Part shown: piece by piece, positions 1 through 7,462 of the stretch
Layout: every line of letters begins with the position of its first letter
Numbering within the stretch: the stretch's first letter is position 1
Origin: Desulfobacteraceae bacterium
GTDB taxonomy: Bacteria > Desulfobacterota > Desulfobacteria > Desulfobacterales > UBA5616
Reading direction: 5' to 3'
Length of the DNA: 14,104 bases
Assembly (NCBI GenBank): GCA_030620375.1
Contig: JAUXEW010000047.1
Span: 1-14,104, forward strand
The notes under the pieces: model-generated
Database searches by the model: none
Seen by the model: only the letters and a program-made list of their open reading frames with translations
What the model was told of the DNA's origin: nothing
Position numbers and translations under genes: made by a program

Positions 1-49
1 TACGATCCGACTTGGCTTCAATTGCTTTCAATCATTTTACATTACCAAA

Positions 50-70
50 TTTTAGGGCAACGTCCTAAAA
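50..70. repeat. short inverted repeat (possible weak hairpin)
   Basis: TTTTAGG at 50-56 and CCTAAAA at 64-70 are perfect 7-base arms around a 7-base loop. The stem is mostly A/T with only two G-C pairs and no T-run follows on either strand, so it is more likely an operator-like palindrome or a weak hairpin than an intrinsic terminator. Confidence 0.35.
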
Positions 71-85
71 CCAAATCTCCGCGTC

Positions 86-230
86 TCGTGTCTCATGTTT
101 GTCTCATGATCCCCAGGTGGTACACCCCGCTATTGGCCATATTATTTATTATTCTATTAAATCAAACTGTTAGTATGAATATAATGTAATATATTATATG
201 GATAGTGTAAAATTAAATGATGAGACACGA
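86..230. repeat. inverted repeat of an 11-base word with TGTCTCAT half-sites
   Basis: TCGTGTCTCAT at 86-96 recurs as its exact reverse complement at 220-230. A further TGTCTCAT lies at 100-107 and a TGTCTCAA at 337-344, just 20 bases before the start codon at 364. Copies at 89 and 100 are spaced 11 bases apart, about one helical turn. A 7-base inverted repeat, AAATGAT (215-221) with ATCATTT (234-240), surrounds the 220-230 copy. The arrangement suggests binding sites for a regulator of the downstream gene, which is inference only. Confidence 0.4.
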
Positions 231-363
231 TTAATCATTTTAATAATATAATATTGATAAATATCTGATAATATTTAATAAAAAAATTATTCATAATATG
301 TGACACTTTTTGCATGAATCGTGCTTTCTATTTTAATGTCTCAATATAGAATAGGATATTTCA

Positions 364-591
364 ATGCAAGGAAAATGGTTAGCGGAACATAGTAACCGGA
401 ATCTTACAAAAGTAATCGAGCTCTGCTACGAAATGCTCGAACTTGCCGATCACGGCGATAAGATCCGCTATGATGGTGGTTGCGGGGTCGTATACGGTAC
501 ATTACGTGATGTAGCATATAAAGTACGGCAACTGGCTGAAAAAGAACTTTCTCGCCACCATAATAAGGAAAAAAGGGGGGGGCAGTTGTAA
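364..591 (+). CDS. small conserved-looking hypothetical protein (75 aa)
   Basis: The 75-residue product is soluble and charged, with no signal peptide or membrane segment. It looks like two helices (about residues 10-30 and 46-65) joined by a glycine-rich turn holding a single Cys (DGGCGVVYGTLRD). The codon usage is balanced and the pattern of hydrophobic residues is regular, so I take it as a real gene; similar short proteins seem familiar from Desulfobacterota, but I cannot name a family or function. A TAGGA sequence at 352-356 gives a weak ribosome site about 7 bases from ATG 364. It is followed by a two-component receiver gene in the same direction 105 bases on. A run of eight G at 575-582 lies in its last codons, so length heterogeneity there would change only the C-terminal tail (KEKRGGQL). 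Confidence 0.65.
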   Translation: MQGKWLAEHSNRNLTKVIELCYEMLELADHGDKIRYDGGCGVVYGTLRDVAYKVRQLAEKELSRHHNKEKRGGQL

Positions 592-628
592 TTTTCTTTA
601 AACATACCATTCACTCCCCTTAAAACAG

Positions 629-648
629 GCTGCTTTACAGCAATTTTA
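629..648 (+). terminator. possible weak intrinsic terminator
   Basis: GCTG (629-632) and CAGC (638-641) can pair around CTTTA and are followed by AATTTTA. The four-pair stem is short, so this may only attenuate transcription between the small gene at 364 and the receiver gene at 697. Confidence 0.25.
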
Positions 649-696
649 GGGTGCGAAACTTGACTAACAACTTAAAAACAAGATGAGGAAAAAGTG

Positions 697-1080
697 ATGA
701 CCGCAAAGAAAAAAATATTGGTTGTAGAGGACGAACAGGATGTTTCGACCTATTTAACCACGCTTTTGCAGGACAATGGCTACGATACGATTACGGCCGA
801 AGACGGAGTCCAGGGACTTGATCTGGCTAAGTCCGAAAAACCGGATCTAATTACACTTGACCTTGCCATGCCTGACAAATCCGGTGTTCGAACCTTCCGT
901 CAATATAAAGAAGACGAGGTTCTGAAGGACATCCCGGTCATTATTATTACCGCAGTCGGCGATAGTATGAGACGCTTTTTTAAAAAGCTCCCCGGGTTTC
1001 CGGAACCTGAAGGGTATATGAGCAAACCTGTTGATGAAGACAGGCTCGTAAAGATGGTTTCTAATCTATTATCCAAATAG
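697..1080 (+). CDS. single-domain (CheY-like) response regulator
   Basis: This is a stand-alone receiver domain of 127 residues with no output domain. Counting from the ATG at 697, it shows the acidic pocket E-D-E at 11-13, the phospho-acceptor Asp at 55 (LITLDLAMP), the switch Thr at 85 (IIITA) and the conserved Lys at 110 (SKP). The stretch between the Thr and the Lys is longer than in CheY and is rich in Phe/Pro (FFKKLPGFPEPEG), a feature it shares with the receiver at 3774. A GTG at 694 is in frame, but the GAGGA at 685-689 sits 7 bases from ATG 697 and only 4 from the GTG, so I chose ATG. It lies 71 bases upstream of a NarI/HdrE-like membrane subunit. In Desulfovibrio, receivers (Rrf1 at hmc, and regulators near tmc) adjoin similar redox complexes, so a role in sensing or controlling that complex is likely but inferred. 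The cognate kinase is not known. Confidence 0.9.
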   Translation: MTAKKKILVVEDEQDVSTYLTTLLQDNGYDTITAEDGVQGLDLAKSEKPDLITLDLAMPDKSGVRTFRQYKEDEVLKDIPVIIITAVGDSMRRFFKKLPGFPEPEGYMSKPVDEDRLVKMVSNLLSK

Positions 1081-1151
1081 GGATCCAAACAGGGTTAAAA
1101 GGTCTCTTTTTGTCAACCACAGTACCCATAATAAAATAAAAGGAGGGCAAC

Positions 1152-2111
1152 ATGTCCCAAGCCGTTTATCTGATTGCCTATCTGGCAATAATTGTATTCA
1201 TTTCGGCGGTTATCAAACGTATTGTTCATTATATTAGAAGCCCTTTACATGTCCGATGGGAGATCTATCCTGTTGCCCACGATAGCAAGAGGGCGTCATA
1301 CGGGGGGGGTTACCTGGAAGAAGTCGACTGGTGGAAAAAAGAGAGAAACGTATCTCTAATCGGGGAACTGAAAGTGATGATTCCTGAAATTCTTTTTCTA
1401 AAAACCGTATGGGAAAATAACCGTCCATTATGGTATATAACTTATCCCTTCCACTTGGGGCTTTATCTTACCATTGCTTTTTTTGCGCTGCTCATTATCG
1501 GGGCAATTGCTCAGTTAAGCGGTGTTGCTGCCGGTCCTAAGGTACCGCTATTGATGTCCACAGTTATGGCATTGACCAATCTCATCGGACCGGTCGGTTT
1601 TATTCTGGCGATCATCGGCGCCGCGGGGTTGATATATAAAAGGCTGACCAACCCTGGCCTGAGGAATTATTCCACATTTTCACACTTTTTCAATCTTATC
1701 CTTTTTATTGTTACCATGGGCATTGCCATCCTGACATGGCTGTTTATAGATCCGACATTCATCCTGGCACGCGCATTTATAGTAAATCTTATCAGCTTTA
1801 ACATATCACAGATCAACAGTTCTCTGTTTCTTTTGCAGGTACTGCTGGCGGTACTGACGATTGCTTATATTCCTCTGACGCATATGTCGCACTTTTTCAT
1901 GAAATACTTTCTGTACCACGATATTCGATGGGGAGATGAGCCGAATATCAACACCCCGGAAACTGATAAAAAGATCGGTGTTGTGCTGAATTATCCGGTC
2001 TCCTGGTCTGCCCCTCATATCGCCGGACACGGCAAGGAAACATGGGCGGAAGTTGCTACGTTTAATCCGGTTGCCGAACCGGAAACAGGAAAGGAGAAAG
2101 TAGATGAGTAA
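1152..2111 (+). CDS. NarI/HdrE/DsrM-TmcC-like membrane cytochrome b subunit
   Basis: The 319-residue protein has about five membrane helices: residues 4-25, 100-122, 132-162, 176-200 and 219-248. A large loop lies between the first two and a hydrophilic tail follows the last. Histidines within or at the edge of helices (H101, H178, H244, H247) are candidate heme b ligands, as expected for the nitrate reductase gamma/HdrE fold. The following gene overlaps it by 8 bases and encodes an HdrD-like Fe-S subunit, the standard partner in HdrDE, DsrMK, TmcCB and HmcEF complexes. By analogy the pair transfers electrons between the quinone or cytochrome pool and the cytoplasm. I cannot decide which named complex it belongs to: no DsrJOP and no TmcA/TmcD or multiheme cytochrome gene is nearby, so I give no symbol. 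AAGGAGGG at 1140-1147 is a strong ribosome site. A run of eight G (1302-1309) encodes Gly-Gly-Gly around residues 51-53 and could be a slippage or sequencing-error site. Confidence 0.85.
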   Translation: MSQAVYLIAYLAIIVFISAVIKRIVHYIRSPLHVRWEIYPVAHDSKRASYGGGYLEEVDWWKKERNVSLIGELKVMIPEILFLKTVWENNRPLWYITYPFHLGLYLTIAFFALLIIGAIAQLSGVAAGPKVPLLMSTVMALTNLIGPVGFILAIIGAAGLIYKRLTNPGLRNYSTFSHFFNLILFIVTMGIAILTWLFIDPTFILARAFIVNLISFNISQINSSLFLLQVLLAVLTIAYIPLTHMSHFFMKYFLYHDIRWGDEPNINTPETDKKIGVVLNYPVSWSAPHIAGHGKETWAEVATFNPVAEPETGKEKVDE

Positions 2112-3702
2112 AAGTAAAATGGTAAAAATTAGCGATATAAGCAAAGATAGCGACAAGCTGACCAGTGTGGCTGTTGAAGATCTCATGCCCCTGCCTGGAG
2201 ATTTTGAAGATAAGGAATGGGATGAGATTCCGGAAGAAACGAGGGAGCAGTATGCGTGTATACTGGATGACGTAAACATCCTTCAGATCCCATTACCGAA
2301 AACAACAAAGGAGGAGGAGGAACTCGTTAATAAATTCATAAACGGAATGCGGAAGCTCTTTACAAAAGAAGATAACTGGACGTTTTTGACGCTGCTTGAA
2401 ACAACCATGGAGTACTGCGCAAAATGCAACACATGCTCGGATTCATGCCACCTGTTCGAGGCCAGCGGTGAAAATGAAATGTATCGACCGAACTATCGCA
2501 CTGAAATATTTAGAAGGATCTATAAAAAGTATGTAAAGGAAGAGCCCCTTTCCAAATGGCGAAACGGTGATGTGGATTTAAACTGGAGAACAGTTGCGCG
2601 TATTGGTGAACTGGCATACCGATGCAATATCTGCAGGCGGTGTGCACAAACCTGCCCGATCGGAGCTGATAATGCCCTGGTTGCCAGGGAAATCCGTAAA
2701 ATATTCAGCCAGGAAATGGGTATTGCAACACCTGAACTTCACAAAAGCGGTTCAATGCTTCAATTGCAATATGGATCATCCACCAAAATGAACAAATTAA
2801 TCGTTCGGGACAATATTGATTTTATTGATGAGGATTTTTCCGAAGAGACAGGCTATGAATTTAAAACCCCATGGGATGTTGAAGGGGCTGACATTTTGCT
2901 TATCCATAATGCAGGTGAAATTATGGCGTGGCCGGAAAATATCGCAGCATTTTCAATCATTTTTCAGGCAGCAGGGATTTCATGGACGCTGTCAAGTGAC
3001 CTGGCTGCTTACGACAGTATTAATTACGGGGTTTTTTACGACGATGTGCAGTTCGCCCGTACAGCGATACTTCAAGCCCAGGCTGCAACGAGACTTGGTG
3101 TTAAAAAAATAGTATTGGGCGAATGCGGACATGCCCATAAAGCGCTTACGGTAATTGCCGATCGCGTACTCCCGGAACCCCTTAAAATCCCGCGTGAAAG
3201 CTGTTTCCCCATATTGCGAGATATTGTTATGTCCGGTAAAATAAAATTTGATCCTGAACGGAACAACTTCCCTGTTACACTTCATGATCCGTGCAATATA
3301 ACGAGATTAATGGGTATTATTAAACCACAACGGGATATTGTGAAAAAACTTTGTCCCCAATTCAGGGAAATGAATCCCCATGGTCCTTTTAACTATTGCT
3401 GCGGAGGTGGCAGCGGATATGCCATAATGAGCCGTAATAATATTCCCGAGTGGCGTTTCAAAATTACAGGACGGAAAAAATTATCACAGATACTCGATGC
3501 CTTTTCGGACTGCAGGGGGTCTGAAATGAAAAAATATGTATGTGCACCCTGTTCAAATTGTAAGGGTCAGATAAGGGATATTTTTAAACGATATGATCTT
3601 TTTGAAAAAGAGCAGTTAGCCTACGGTGGCCTTGTTGAACTTATTGTCAATGCCATGGTTGATGTAAATCCCGGTTACATAAAATGGGGAGAAGAATATT
3701 AA
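2104..3702 (+). CDS. HdrD/DsrK/TmcB-like iron-sulfur oxidoreductase subunit
   Basis: The 532-residue cytoplasmic protein carries two [4Fe-4S] ferredoxin-type motifs: C105-x2-C108-x2-C111-x3-C115 and C174-x2-C177-x2-C180-x3-C184. A C-terminal CCG domain follows, with C397, C432-C433 (YCCGGGSG) and C480-x2-C483 plus C486. An ECGHAH motif lies near residue 340, as in DsrK-type proteins; the first CCG repeat is otherwise degenerate. In the HdrB/HdrD family, CCG cysteines hold a noncubane [4Fe-4S] cluster that reduces heterodisulfides or related thiol partners. There are no membrane helices, so it should sit on the inner face of the membrane bound to the subunit encoded just upstream, which it overlaps by 8 bases (translational coupling). 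The first ~85 residues are acidic and without motifs. The length is close to DsrK and longer than HmcF. The physiological donor and acceptor cannot be read from the sequence; a DsrC-like or thiol-disulfide partner is the usual expectation. Confidence 0.88.
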   Translation: MSKSKMVKISDISKDSDKLTSVAVEDLMPLPGDFEDKEWDEIPEETREQYACILDDVNILQIPLPKTTKEEEELVNKFINGMRKLFTKEDNWTFLTLLETTMEYCAKCNTCSDSCHLFEASGENEMYRPNYRTEIFRRIYKKYVKEEPLSKWRNGDVDLNWRTVARIGELAYRCNICRRCAQTCPIGADNALVAREIRKIFSQEMGIATPELHKSGSMLQLQYGSSTKMNKLIVRDNIDFIDEDFSEETGYEFKTPWDVEGADILLIHNAGEIMAWPENIAAFSIIFQAAGISWTLSSDLAAYDSINYGVFYDDVQFARTAILQAQAATRLGVKKIVLGECGHAHKALTVIADRVLPEPLKIPRESCFPILRDIVMSGKIKFDPERNNFPVTLHDPCNITRLMGIIKPQRDIVKKLCPQFREMNPHGPFNYCCGGGSGYAIMSRNNIPEWRFKITGRKKLSQILDAFSDCRGSEMKKYVCAPCSNCKGQIRDIFKRYDLFEKEQLAYGGLVELIVNAMVDVNPGYIKWGEEY

Positions 3703-3773
3703 AGTTGACCTGTTCCGTAATATGTTTTTTCCATGTTGTTTCTTAAAAACAATAATAAACAAGGAGGGAAACA

Positions 3774-4256
3774 ATGGTACTTGCATCAGAAAAGAAAGTG
3801 CTGGTCGTTGATGATGAACCCGATGTCCGCAATTATCTGGCTGCTTGCATAGAGGATGCAGGATTTAATGTTGAAACCGCTGTGGACGGGATTGATGCCT
3901 TGGATAAAGTAGAAGCCGATCCTCCCGATTTAATAACCCTTGATATGGTTATGCCGAGAATGTCGGGGATCAGGGTTATGAGGGCATTAAGGAAAAAAAA
4001 GGAATGGGCAAAGATCCCTGTAATTGTTATCACCGCACATATGCATGATGAATTCGGCAAAGATGATATTGAGGCCTTAATGGCTTTCCCTGCAACATTG
4101 CGGCCGATTCACAATATGGAAAAACCGATTACACCGTCTAACCTTATCAAAAACATCGGGAAGGTTCTTAAGGTTGATATTGACCTGGATGAAGATAAGG
4201 ACAATGCTTCGACCAACGAATTGAAGGGGATTAAGGATCTATTTAAAAAACAATAG
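3774..4256 (+). CDS. single-domain response regulator with acidic C-terminal tail
   Basis: The first ~130 residues are a receiver domain with D13-D14-E15, the phospho-acceptor D57 (LITLDMVMP), the Thr of VITAH near residue 87 and a conserved Lys in MEKPI. The segment between Thr and Lys is expanded (DEFGKDDIEALMAFPATLRPIHN), as in the receiver at 697. A ~30-residue highly charged tail (about 130-160, DIDLDEDKDN onward) follows, with no DNA-binding motif. AAGGAGGG at 3761-3768, 5 bases before the ATG, is a near-perfect ribosome site. It closes the redox cluster 71 bases after the Fe-S subunit. I infer that it transmits a signal to or from the redox complex through protein-protein contact rather than by binding DNA. 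The nearest kinase is encoded at 4539 and could phosphorylate it, but nothing in the sequence proves that pairing. Confidence 0.9.
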   Translation: MVLASEKKVLVVDDEPDVRNYLAACIEDAGFNVETAVDGIDALDKVEADPPDLITLDMVMPRMSGIRVMRALRKKKEWAKIPVIVITAHMHDEFGKDDIEALMAFPATLRPIHNMEKPITPSNLIKNIGKVLKVDIDLDEDKDNASTNELKGIKDLFKKQ

Positions 4257-4373
4257 ATTCTCTCAATATGTAAGTTTTTTTACGTTTCATCAGGGCTGCA
4301 GCGATATTTTTTAAGATCACTGTAAAATTGCCAAATATCAGTTTTGGTTTGAGGGGGATAGTTGGGATTCACG

Positions 4374-4395
4374 TATAACACTAATTTCTGTTATA
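4374..4395. repeat. perfect inverted repeat in the kinase upstream region
   Basis: TATAACA (4374-4380) and TGTTATA (4389-4395) are perfect 7-base arms around an 8-base spacer, 144 bases before the kinase start. The site sits in the 282-base gap between the receiver gene and the kinase gene and is followed by an A-run, not a T-run, so on the + strand it is more likely an operator than a terminator. Confidence 0.35.
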
Positions 4396-4538
4396 AAAAC
4401 CAGGCTTTAAGAATTTTTTGAAACCGTAGATTGACTAAATGATTTGTCTGTTGCGGCCGTTCTTTATCACGGAAGAGAAAAATCCCATTTATCGAAACAG
4501 GTCCTTCCGGTTCCTTTAAACATAAAAAAGGCGGTAAC

Positions 4539-6086
4539 ATGGTGAACTCAAGTCTGGCGGAACATTGTCTTTTACTAAAGGTCGGTGTTGTGGCCAAGGG
4601 ATCGAAATGTTTATCCATCATGAGAGACCTTGATGCCATCAAACCCTCTCGTTTACGGCTTAGACTGGCGGCCATCGCCACCACTTCAAAATCCGCGGCA
4701 TGCAATAAATATGCGGGAGAAATGGGCATAGAAATATTTGAAAATTACATTGATCTTTTATCTTTGGAATACCTGGATCTGATCCTCGAACTCACCGGTG
4801 ACAAGAAAATTCTGACGGATATCATCAACCATAAACCACCCACCACCGGCGTTATGGATGAGAAATCCTCGTTACTTTTTTTTGATATGGCACAGCTCTA
4901 TGACGAAATGGGCCGTAAGGATCCTGAAATCACCCTGGCCGCATCGTTTGCTTCCACACTACTCGAGGCTTCTCCCGACGGTGTCCTTGTTATCGACCGG
5001 GATTATCGTGTCATTAACAGCAATAATTCACCATTGGTCACCGACGGCCTGGATAGAAGCGGTATTCTCGGAAAATTCTGTTATGAAATCATGAATCACT
5101 CGTTAACGCCTTGCGCTGATATGGAAACCCAGTGTCCGGTTTATAAAACACTCAGGACCGGCCAACCTTCCCGCCGTGCCCATGATATGGTTCTTTACGA
5201 TGGGAGCACCCATACTTGCCAAGCTACGTCTTACCCCATCTTCAATCGCTATAGTGAAATCATGCAGGTTGTCCTTACCGTGAGGGATATGACCCAAGAT
5301 CTTAGCAAAAAAATTGGAGAACGGACGGAGGTCATTAAAAAAGATTTGACCCGGGTGGTTAAGGAAGAACGGCTTGCTTCGATAGGCAGGCTCGTGGCCT
5401 CGGTCTGCCACGAGATCAACAATCCTATTATGAGCATCGTCACATTCACCAAATTGGTCCTATCCTACTTAAGGGACACCAAGGAGTTGAAACAGATACC
5501 TGCAGATCTTGAACGCTACCTGGAGCTATCCTTTCGGGAAGCGCTTCGATGTGGCGGTATCGTTAAAAATTTGCTTACTTTTGCCCGGCAGGATAGCGTT
5601 GAGGCCAGTCAAATCGATATTCATGAGATGTTAAACAGCATATTGCTTCTGACCGGTCACCAGCTTGAGATTGCCAATGTTGCTTACCGTGTGGAACTTC
5701 CTTCGGCATCGTTCACTGCCTGGGGGGATTACGGCCAGATTCAGCAATGCGTATTAAATTTAATTTTCAATGCCATCGACGCCATGCCGGATGGGGGAAA
5801 CCTTACCATCAAAGGAGGCGAGGACGAGACCGCCAATTCCGTCTGGCTGGAGATGACCGACACCGGTTTGGGTATCGAGCCGGAAAATTTACACCGCATC
5901 TTTGAACCTTTTTTCACCACCAAAAACGATGGTAAAGCAGTAGGATTAGGGTTGGCCATGGCATACGGTATCATACGCGAGCATCATGGATCCATAGAAG
6001 TGGTCAGCACTCCCGGTAAGGGGACGACGTTTCGGATGAGACTCCCCAAAAGTCCGATTGAAATTGAAAAAGGAGCAACCCCATGA
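4539..6086 (+). CDS. soluble PAS sensor histidine kinase with Rossmann-like N-terminus
   Basis: Domains in order: residues ~13-110, an alpha/beta Rossmann-like region resembling an NAD-binding dehydrogenase fold (LKVGVVAKG, then LDLILELTGD); ~133-250, a PAS domain; ~280-360, HisKA with the phospho-acceptor H291 in HEINNPI; ~395-505, HATPase with N-box NLIFNAIDA (407-415), G1 DTGLGIEP (from D441), FEPFFTTK and the G2 GLGLA motif. There is no membrane segment, so it senses a cytoplasmic signal. The PAS domain carries C181, H187, C192 and C199 in a compact cluster that could bind a metal or act as a thiol redox switch. The stop codon overlaps the start of the NtrC-type regulator by 4 bases, identifying that as its partner. 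The AAAAGGCGG at 4526-4534 is close to ATG 4539 (4 bases); GTG 4542 is an alternative start. The ligand of the Rossmann-like part is unknown. Confidence 0.9.
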   Translation: MVNSSLAEHCLLLKVGVVAKGSKCLSIMRDLDAIKPSRLRLRLAAIATTSKSAACNKYAGEMGIEIFENYIDLLSLEYLDLILELTGDKKILTDIINHKPPTTGVMDEKSSLLFFDMAQLYDEMGRKDPEITLAASFASTLLEASPDGVLVIDRDYRVINSNNSPLVTDGLDRSGILGKFCYEIMNHSLTPCADMETQCPVYKTLRTGQPSRRAHDMVLYDGSTHTCQATSYPIFNRYSEIMQVVLTVRDMTQDLSKKIGERTEVIKKDLTRVVKEERLASIGRLVASVCHEINNPIMSIVTFTKLVLSYLRDTKELKQIPADLERYLELSFREALRCGGIVKNLLTFARQDSVEASQIDIHEMLNSILLLTGHQLEIANVAYRVELPSASFTAWGDYGQIQQCVLNLIFNAIDAMPDGGNLTIKGGEDETANSVWLEMTDTGLGIEPENLHRIFEPFFTTKNDGKAVGLGLAMAYGIIREHHGSIEVVSTPGKGTTFRMRLPKSPIEIEKGATP

Positions 6087-7438
6087 AATCATCTACCCAC
6101 ATCATGGTTGTCGATGATGAGGAAACTATTTGTGAAGCGCTTATGGCCTGGTTTGTAAAAGACGGTTATAAGGTCGAAACCGCGTTATCAGGTGACGAGG
6201 CCCTGAAACGTCTTCAGGACAAGCCGTTTGATATTTTTATCGTGGATCTCAAAATGCCGGGAATGGACGGTATTGAACTGCTGTCCCGAATCAAAGAAAA
6301 ACTGTCGGATGCAGTCGTGGTTATGATAACCGCTCATGGTTCAATCCAAACAGCTGTCGAGGCCATGAAACGCGGTGCGATTGACTATCTGTGCAAACCC
6401 TTTGATCCTGATGAATTATCGTTGCTCATGGAACGGGTTATGACCCACAAAGCCCTGCAGCAGGAGAATATCGCCCTTAAAGAAAGGCTCCTCGAACAGC
6501 AGGAAGATGCCGTGGATGTGTGTATTGTTCATTCAGAACCCATGAGGAAGATTTTTGCCTCTATCGAAGAGATGGCGCCGTCTTTAGCACCCATTTTGAT
6601 TACCGGGGAAACCGGAGTAGGCAAGGACCTGGTTGCCAGAGCCATTCATTTAAAAAGTGAACGGGCTTTCGGACCCTTTGTAGCTGTGAATTGCGGGGCC
6701 TTGTCGGAGTCGCTTCTTGAAAGCGAGCTGTACGGTCATGAAAGGGGGGCCTTTACCGGTGCCGTCAAAACCAGGCGGGGACGGCTGGAAATGGCCGACA
6801 AGGGAACACTTTTCTTAGATGAGATCGGCGAAATTTCCACTAAAGTACAGGTCAGTTTGCTAAGGGCATTGGAAGAGAAGCACTTTTTAAGGTTGGGAGG
6901 CAGTCACCCCATATCCTCGGATTTCAGGCTTGTCAGCGCCACCCATCGAGATCTGTCGCCTTTGATTAAGGAAAACCAATTTCGAGAAGATTTCTACTAC
7001 CGTATCAACGTCATTACCATCCATATTCCTCCTTTGCGTGAACGTCTGGAGGATATTCCGGCATTATCCGATTATTTTTTCAAGCGGTATGTCGAAGAGA
7101 CCGGAAAACATCTGGAAGGTTTTACCCAAAAAGCGCTTGAGCTTCTTGAGTCTTATGCTTGGCCCGGCAATGTCAGAGAGCTAAGAAATATCATCGAACG
7201 TGCCGTGGTCATTGCGAAAGGTCGAATGATCGGCGCAGAAGAGCTTAAATTCTTAGATTCCGGCAGCAGTCCGATCGAGATTGGCTCGCTCACACTGGAA
7301 GAGATTGAGATCAATCACATCAAGACAACCCTTGCCTCATGCAAAGGAAATATCAGCCGGACGGCCAATAGATTGGGAATCAACCGGAGCACGCTGGCGC
7401 GGAAGATAAAACGATACGACGTTAAAATCCATGATTAG
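6083..7438 (+). CDS. NtrC-family sigma-54-dependent response regulator
   Basis: The 451-residue activator has the three standard domains. The receiver (1-120) has D11/D12, phospho-acceptor D55, T83 and K105. The AAA+ sigma-54 interaction domain (~145-375) has Walker A GETGVGKD (175-182), the sigma-54 contact loop GAFTGA (222-227), Walker B with D246-E247, and the WPGNVREL motif near 355. The Fis-type helix-turn-helix is at the C-terminus (about 415-448, NISRTANRLGINRSTLARKIKRY). All residues needed for phosphorylation, ATP hydrolysis and sigma-54 contact are present. The start overlaps the upstream kinase gene by 4 bases (ATGA). It should activate -24/-12 promoters; the only convincing one I find in the window is upstream of the minus-strand gene at 8133-9056. 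The actual targets and signal are unknown. Confidence 0.95.
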   Translation: MKSSTHIMVVDDEETICEALMAWFVKDGYKVETALSGDEALKRLQDKPFDIFIVDLKMPGMDGIELLSRIKEKLSDAVVVMITAHGSIQTAVEAMKRGAIDYLCKPFDPDELSLLMERVMTHKALQQENIALKERLLEQQEDAVDVCIVHSEPMRKIFASIEEMAPSLAPILITGETGVGKDLVARAIHLKSERAFGPFVAVNCGALSESLLESELYGHERGAFTGAVKTRRGRLEMADKGTLFLDEIGEISTKVQVSLLRALEEKHFLRLGGSHPISSDFRLVSATHRDLSPLIKENQFREDFYYRINVITIHIPPLRERLEDIPALSDYFFKRYVEETGKHLEGFTQKALELLESYAWPGNVRELRNIIERAVVIAKGRMIGAEELKFLDSGSSPIEIGSLTLEEIEINHIKTTLASCKGNISRTANRLGINRSTLARKIKRYDVKIHD

Positions 7439-7462
7439 TCTTTAGATGAGGTTCAAAAGCAG

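Larger units (their letters stand above)
1..363. other. AT-rich non-coding region upstream of the first gene
   Basis: No coding region is supported here. From about 125 to 300 the DNA is very AT-rich, with many short AT palindromes, for example AAATAT and ATATTT arms around CTGATA near 260. It also holds a GC-containing hairpin at 50-70 and four copies of a TGTCTCA word in both orientations. A promoter for the small gene at 364 is likely but I could not assign -35/-10 boxes with confidence in such AT-rich sequence. The first ~120 bases may be the tail of an upstream intergenic region; no reading frame enters from the left edge. Confidence 0.6.

Noticed and set aside
300..315. TGACACTTTTTGCAT as a sigma-54 promoter for the small gene
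   Set aside because: There is no GG in the -24 element, and the bases that would align are two positions too close to the GC; sigma-54 spacing is strict.
1806..2279. 157-codon open frame on the minus strand
   Set aside because: It lies antisense across the junction of the two redox genes, has low-complexity Ser/Leu composition, and shows no domain or ribosome site.
2816..3112. 98-codon plus-strand frame inside the Fe-S subunit gene
   Set aside because: It is an alternative frame of a gene with clear cluster motifs throughout; no independent evidence.
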